DNA of 64,000 nt from Amaurobius ferox (taxonomy: Eukaryota > Arthropoda > Arachnida > Araneae > Amaurobiidae): NCBI GenBank assembly GCA_951213105.1, contig OX578146.1, positions 57,047,069-57,111,068 of the forward strand, in the 5' to 3' direction. Below, piece by piece: positions 58,838-64,000 of this stretch. The first letter of the stretch is position 1. Each line of letters starts with the position of its first letter. The position numbers and the translations under genes are program-made. The notes under the pieces were generated by a model. The model saw nothing but the letters and a program-made list of their open reading frames with translations. It did not search any database and was not told the DNA's origin.

Positions 58838-60683
58838 TACAGGGTGATTATAATTAAAATTCCTGGTTTGAAAATGGTCTCAAATAAAAAGCACTGGTCA
58901 GAATGATTTGAAATTTTGCGTGAACACTCGTGGAGCAATGGAATTTAGTTCGGTGAAGAAAAAAACAGTAATTCAAAAACCGTCGCTAGGAGAATATATG
59001 GCGCTTTATTACACTAGAATGCAATACAAAAGTAATAAACTTTGACTTACTCATTGGCTAATAACGTAATAAATGCTCAATATGCTGTCCTTCGCATTCT
59101 GAAACAAGCTGCAAGCGCAAAATAGAGTGTTCAACAACATATTTGAGTGTTTCTGTAGAGATGTTGTGGTTGTGATGCTAGCTTTAAGTTCCGCTAAATT
59201 GGTAATGTGTCCATTAAACACCCCATTCTTCAGATGCCCCCAAAGCCAAAAATCACATGGATTGAGGTCAGTGGAACGTACTGGCCATCTTACAGGAAAA
59301 TGGCGGCTGATGATTCTGTCATCTCCAAAATGACTGCGAAGTAGCCGCTTCACTGGTTTTGCGATATGTGGTGGAGTCCCATCCTGCATGAAAATAGTGT
59401 TATCGATACACTGACACTCTTGCAGTGTGGGTATAACGTGACTTATCAAATGACGTTCATATCGGTGGCCATTGACAGAACAGGTGACGGGGCCATGAGG
59501 ACCAACTTCCTCAAAAAAAAAAAAATCCCGATAATAAACGCTGCTGTAAATCCGCACCACACAGTGACTTTGGGGGGGAATAAAGAGGCACATGGCGTAG
59601 TTCCTGTGGATTTTCGGTTGCCCAGATTCTGCAATTTTGCGTATTAACCTTTCCGTGGAGATGGAAGTGTACATCATCAGTCCACAAACCGTTCCAGGGC
59701 CATTCATCGTCCACTTGTATCCGAGCCAGAAATTGAAGTGCGAACATTTCACGTTCAACATTGTTCGCAGGTAGCAACTGTTCAACATGGGTCAGTTAGT
59801 AATGATAACATTTCAAAATGTGTTTTAAAATTTTTTGCAACGTACTGGAGGGTACGTCTATTGATCGGACAATTCCACGTGCACTCGTAGATGCATTAGC
59901 GTTACGCTCTTCTTCTAACGCTGTAACTACGTCTTCCACTATCTCTAAATCGACTGCTTTCCGTCCCCTGCAAGGTTTGATATCCAAAGAGCCAGTCTCT
60001 CAAATTTTAAAATCATTTCGCGCAAGCTTTTGCCACACAGAGGACCAGATTTTAACTTTTTCAACGTTCTGAACTTTCTAAGAGCTACTAAACAAGAGTT
60101 GTTATTCTCATAAAACAATTTAATAAGAGCACGATATTAAGATGATAGAGTCATTGCGACAGAACAATAGAGAATTTTCATTAAGTTATGAGAAACAAGT
60201 TCCTTTCTTCCTTTTTTATAGCAAACGTTTATTGCAACGTCACTGTCTTATGCAAATTTTCTGCAGCATTTGAAGAGCAATTATGCCAAACAAGTTAAAT
60301 CCACTCTTTGTGAAAAGGATGCAGCCTACGTTTGCTTAGAATTTAATATTGTTTCAATGGATGAATTTTTTTTTCATTACTTGCATGCATATGATGATGA
60401 AAGATCGACTTTTAATTCAGTATTCGAAGGACAGCATATTGAACATTTATTACGTCTTTAGTCAATGAGTAAGTCAACGTTTATTACTTTTGTATTGCAT
60501 TCTAGTGTAGTAAAGCACCAATTATTCTCCTAGCAGCGACTTTTTGAACTACTATTTTTTTTCTTCACCAAACAAAATTCCAGTGCTCCACGAGTGTTCA
60601 CGCAAAATTTCAAATCATTCTGACCAGTGCTTTTTATTTGAGACCATTTTCAAAACGTGAACTTTAATTATAATCACTCAGTA
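58838..60683 (-). mobile_element. Mariner-like transposon with ~255-bp TIRs
   Basis: Ends TACAGGGTGATTATAATTAA and, read backwards, TACTGAGTGATTATAATTAA, both on a TA target. The inverted repeats run about 255 bases inwards (to about 59096 and from about 60425), including GAGCAATGGAATTTAGTTCG / CACTGGAATTTTGTTTGGTG and the TACTTTTGTATTGCATTCTA block. The left TIR contains the 3' end of the transposase frame. It lies inside F4. Confidence 0.92.
59051..60072 (-). pseudogene. rosa/DD41D-like mariner transposase, recently broken
   Basis: HTH part: CGKSLREMIL (near 60040) and, after a small frameshift, DIKPCRGRKAVDLEIVEDV and STSARGIVRSIDVPSSTLQK at 59987-59796. A single in-frame TAA near 59796 separates this from LPANNVEREMFALQFLARI. 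WTDDVHFHLHG holds the first catalytic Asp. A frameshift falls in an 11-12-base A/T run at 59512-59523, after which the reading frame continues to 59051 with MQDGTPPH (second Asp) and STDLNPCDFWLWGHLKNGVF (third Asp, about 42 residues later). All three catalytic residues remain. One stop and two indels separate it from an intact gene; the homopolymer break could be a sequencing error. Confidence 0.9.
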
Positions 60684-61965
60684 TAAATGTTTTTATAAAT
60701 ATAAATATATCTTATAAATACAAATATAATGGATATAAATATTTTTTGAAACATATAAATATAAACATCCATTTCTCTGTAGTCGCTGCAACTCTATCTT
60801 CAATACTATTACTCCACAAATTCGTTCCAAACGTCTTTTACAAAGTTATCGTGAATGCGAGAACACTCTGCTCGAAAACATCCTTATGTTGAAAACTGTC
60901 TAAAGAGTAAGTCGGTCATCCGTGAAAGGGCGTCAATGCTTGAATAAAGTTGAAAAGGAGGAAGATGTATGCAGAGATAGAAAGGGAAAATTTACGCTGC
61001 ATTACATGAGTAAAAATCCGCATTAAGGGAAAGTCTGGAGGATGAAATGAAGCGATGTTATAGAAAAGTGAATAAAGTTTTGAGTGTGAACTTTTGGATT
61101 TTAGGATTGTAGCAATTTTTTGTCTCGCTAAGACGTCATTCCCGAATCTGTATTTGGCATATGTATACTGGTATTATACTTAAATTGACAAAATCCCGAT
61201 TTTTATGGGTCTGTTTCTCAGCCCCGTGGATAGCAATATACTTGATTTTTTTTATGTAAAATTATGACGAAGCTAACGGAAATAAAACAAGATTAACTAG
61301 ATTGTGGCTGAATGCGACTTTCTTATACCAGAATCAATTTTAGTAGGGTCTTATTATTCATTTTTTACAAGAAAATTTTGGAAAAATGGGTGTCATAGGT
61401 CAAATGGTTACAATTTCAGCGCTTTACTCTTCACTGTAAAAGGCTTGACAAAATGTTGCTATTGATATCATACTTGATAATGTACCCCCAGGGGGGTTAG
61501 GAAGCTAAAGACGTCACGAACAAAAAAGATTGTACTGCGACTATTTTTCACAACCATGATTCAAACTATAAAGTTTCGTGATAATAGGACCATAAATATT
61601 CCCTTTTATGCATGATTATACACAATTTTATCGTATGCTGCCATCTTAAAAAATATAAAATTTCGAATGCATTAAGAAGTTTTCGTTCGAATTTAAATAA
61701 ATTCTCCAGTTCTATATTTTTTGATAATAAAGATTTTTGATAGAAATTTTCGTTAAAATCCATTAATATTTGTTGCCGCCATCGTGTGCACAAGAAATCG
61801 ACCACAGATAGACAGACGGACCAAGATCACTCCAAAATTAATCAAAACGTGTTCAGGAGATCTTAAGACATATATTTCCATCAAAATCTCAAATTCGAAA
61901 ATTTTTGTGAAAACATTTTTTTTCTCTATATGCTATATTACATAGTATGAGAAACTAAAAATTAC

Positions 61966-62385
61966 AATTGGTTCGGTAGTAAATTTAGCCGGTTATTTTT
62001 AGTTTAATATTAGTGTTGTTCAAAACTGTATTCTTATTGCCAAAAGTATTTCTCAAAAGGTCCCTTAGAAATGTGTTGGCTACTGCTTTAAACTAAGTTT
62101 AGTCAATAAAATAATTTTTAAATAAAATAATAAATAATAAATAATTTTAGTCAATAAAATTTTACACTGTTACAAATATTATGTGACTTTTCCCCTTAAT
62201 TCAATACATCTGTCTTTAAGTATTTGATCTCTTTGCTGCAGGTTTGATCATGATCAAATTGACATCTACCTTATGAACGTATTTTTTTCTGGTTTTAGAC
62301 CAATTTTTCTATTGTTATATTTTATGTTTTTATAAAGCGTTTAAAAGTATTTAAGTGGATGTAATTTTATTGTAATTTATTATTT
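61966..62385. other. Unassigned AT-rich DNA
   Basis: No gene or repeat recognised. Confidence 0.45.
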
Positions 62386-62389
62386 AACA

Positions 62390-62945
62390 TGAGTTTTAAA
62401 ATTTCCTGCTTTTTTCTATTTAAAACGAATTTTCCTTACAATGGGGATTTTAAATTATTTGCATTTACCTCATTTTTTATACCAATCCCAACTGTTTTCA
62501 AAGTGTTGTTTTTCATTGTGTGTTTCTTTAGTGTTGTTTTCTGTCTCTATTGTATTTCTATGTATATTGTCTTTGTATGTTTGTGTATTGTTATTTCTAT
62601 GATTTTACCGACCGTCTCATCTAACTGTCCCATACCCTTTGGGTGTGCTGGACGACCTGGGTAATAAATAAATTAATTGGTTTGGTAGTGTTGGGAAATC
62701 AATCTTTTTCCCAACCGTACCACTAAAGGCTCATTATTTATATCAATCCCTGTTTCCAAAGTGTTTTTTTTTTCTTAGTATGTTTTCTTTTGTATCATTT
62801 TCTGTCTGTATTGTATTTCTATGTATATTATCTTTGTGTATTGTTATTTCTGTATTTTTCCAGACCCTTCACTATAACTGTTCCATACCTTTTGGGTGCA
62901 CTGGATGGCCTGGATAATAAATACATAAATAAATTGGTAATATAG
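62390..62945 (+). repeat. Two tandem LINE 3'-end-like units
   Basis: Two related ~250-base T-rich units each end CCATACCCTTTGGGTGTGCT or CCATACCTTTTGGGTGCACT, then GGCCTGG/GACCTGG and an AATAAATAAAT tail (62660-62680 and 62910-62935). Both are followed by CCGTAC(C/A)ACTAAAGGCT. The T-rich body, GGGTGCGCTGGA-type phrase and AATAAA tail resemble a Jockey/CR1-like LINE 3' UTR. The 91-codon ORF is hydrophobic by composition only. Confidence 0.5.
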
Positions 62946-63072
62946 TGTTGCGAAGTTAATCTTCTTCCCAGCCGTACAACTAAAGGCTGTTATCCAGTAT
63001 TAGCGAACCGTGCAGTCTGGGTCAGGTAGGTAATTGATTCTGCAACACCCGAGAAAAATACTTTCCCCATCC

Positions 63073-64000
63073 AGGATGTTCCAAAAACATTGACCTCGGC
63101 TTTTATTCCTTAAATATTGACCTTAGACATATATAACAAATTACAAATTTGCGTAAAAAAAGGTACAGAATTTTATGAAATCGATTAAAATTTTCAAGGG
63201 AATTAAATTTTAAGAAATGCAAAATTTAAATGTTTATACGGCTCCCGTACAAAAATATTTCCAATAAGTACAATGTGCCTCATACACTAATAAGGGGATG
63301 TACAAAATTTCAGCATTTTATCATAAAATGTGATATGAAAGGAAAAGCTTCTGACTTAAAACACTATTCGATGCTGTTGTTGAGATCCAGACCGTCCGAC
63401 TTACCAGAAAGGTGTAAAGTAACTGTTTGGACGACAGGGAGCCGCCCAATTTAGACCGGAACCCAGTGGGGGAGGCATCCACAGGGACCGTACCCACCTT
63501 CCCCTACCACCAACCTCTCGGAAGGACTTACAGACCCACATGTTTAACGTGATCGTACTCCGCATGAACACGGCGGCAGTTGTGGCAGCATGCAAATCCA
63601 GCGCTCAACCCACCGGGCTACCGCGCCGGAAATGTGCCAACAGCACGCGGTGTTCCCAGATGGTCACCCACACAAGTACTAACCACGCCCGATGCTGCCT
63701 GACTTCGGTGATCTAACGAGAACCGGTGCTTTCAGAACACGGTACGGCCGTTGGTTACACTATTCGATGCATCAACATGGGTTCTCAGCGGGGAAAAAAT
63801 CATGTCGGCAGATCGTGTTTCAGGGGTCATACACAAATTACGAAAGAAAACAATAAATCAATAATAATTTTGCTATTTATTGGTATAAAAGTATCTAAAC
63901 TGAGTAGAAATAATAACTTTACACAAAGATTACAAAGCTTGTTCAAAATGTTTTCCATCCATGCCAAAGATCCATTAAAGATGAGAGGCAGATATTATTT
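63073..64000 (+). mobile_element. GGGTGTCCC-class transposon end, split by a SINE
   Basis: CAGGATGTTCCAAAAACATT followed by GACCTCGGCTTTTATTCC matches the inverted end at 8598-8643. The element continues after the SINE (63771 on) and leaves the window. No transposase motif could be read before the window ends. Confidence 0.55.
63375..63756 (-). repeat. 5S-headed SINE with 14-bp target duplication
   Basis: ACACTATTCGATGC at 63361-63374 and 63757-63770. Minus-strand copy with 5S-like head, shared body, 3' hairpin and short TTG tail. It is somewhat more diverged than the copies at 34395 and 53144 (e.g. ACGACAGGGAGCCGCC in place of ACGGCCGGGAAGTGCC). Confidence 0.95.

Larger units (their letters stand above)
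58740..61965 (+). repeat. Family F repeat, copy F4 (interrupted)
   Basis: CTCTAACATCTGTTAAATAA at about 58766 matches F2 at 48250-48280, and the copy resumes at 60684 with ATGTTTTTATAAATATAAAT after the mariner. It ends with TCTCTATATGCTATATTACA near 61930. It has neither SINE nor D/B insertions, so it is the best empty-site reference for F1-F3. Confidence 0.82.

Noticed and set aside
62389..62664. 91-codon membrane-like ORF
   Set aside because: T-rich tandem 3'-UTR-like sequence; the second unit does not keep the frame.

Overview
This window is eukaryotic, AT-rich and dominated by transposable elements. I could not support any intact host gene. The mix of elements (5S- and tRNA-headed SINEs, mariner/Tc1 and pogo-like relics, a Penelope-like element, Gypsy-style LTR ends TGTTACGAAC, and many Helentron-like repeats with GTCT runs) suggests an arthropod, most likely a spider. 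That taxon is inferred from family resemblance, not proven. Nearly all ORFs are short and fall inside repeats.

Layout. 1-9 kb: unassigned DNA, a diverged repeat in two and a half copies (1.69-4.0 kb), a 500-bp internally deleted mariner (4434-4933), a Helentron-like repeat, and a badly decayed pogo-like transposase (6657-8175) whose cysteine-rich C-terminus is still readable. 9-20 kb: a foldback MITE, several Helentron-like repeats, and an odd G-rich degenerate repeat with a tRNA-SINE in it (15.0-16.25 kb). 20-31 kb: mostly unassigned, with a LINE RNase H relic (24.5-25.45 kb), two more foldback MITEs and a tRNA-SINE with a 13-bp target duplication. 32.25-36.65 kb: one 4.4-kb solo LTR (TG...CA, ATAT on both sides), swollen by a 46-bp minisatellite that holds 5S-headed SINEs, a ~1.5-kb internal duplication, inversion palindromes and at least 14 copies of a ~58-61-bp hairpin element. 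39.4-42.9 kb: a Penelope-like retroelement on the minus strand, flanked by 0.9-kb inverted copies of its 3' part and by TA microsatellites. 43-62 kb: a repeat called F here, in four copies, serving as a landing pad for 5S-SINEs, a tRNA-SINE, a Tc1, a rosa-like mariner with ~255-bp inverted repeats, and Helentron-like families A, B and D. 62-64 kb: probable LINE 3' ends and a transposon terminus interrupted by another 5S-SINE with a 14-bp target duplication.

How the parts fit. The SINEs have either a 5S rRNA-like or a tRNA-like pol III head joined to the same ~200-bp body. The 5S-headed copies also end in a 3' hairpin near a TTG-repeat tail. The strongest candidate for something undescribed is a tail-only hairpin unit of ~58-67 bp that resembles this SINE end. 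It sits as an apparent insertion in two unrelated places, and its stem changes by compensating substitutions. The paralogous F copies act as empty sites and allow insertions to be ordered.
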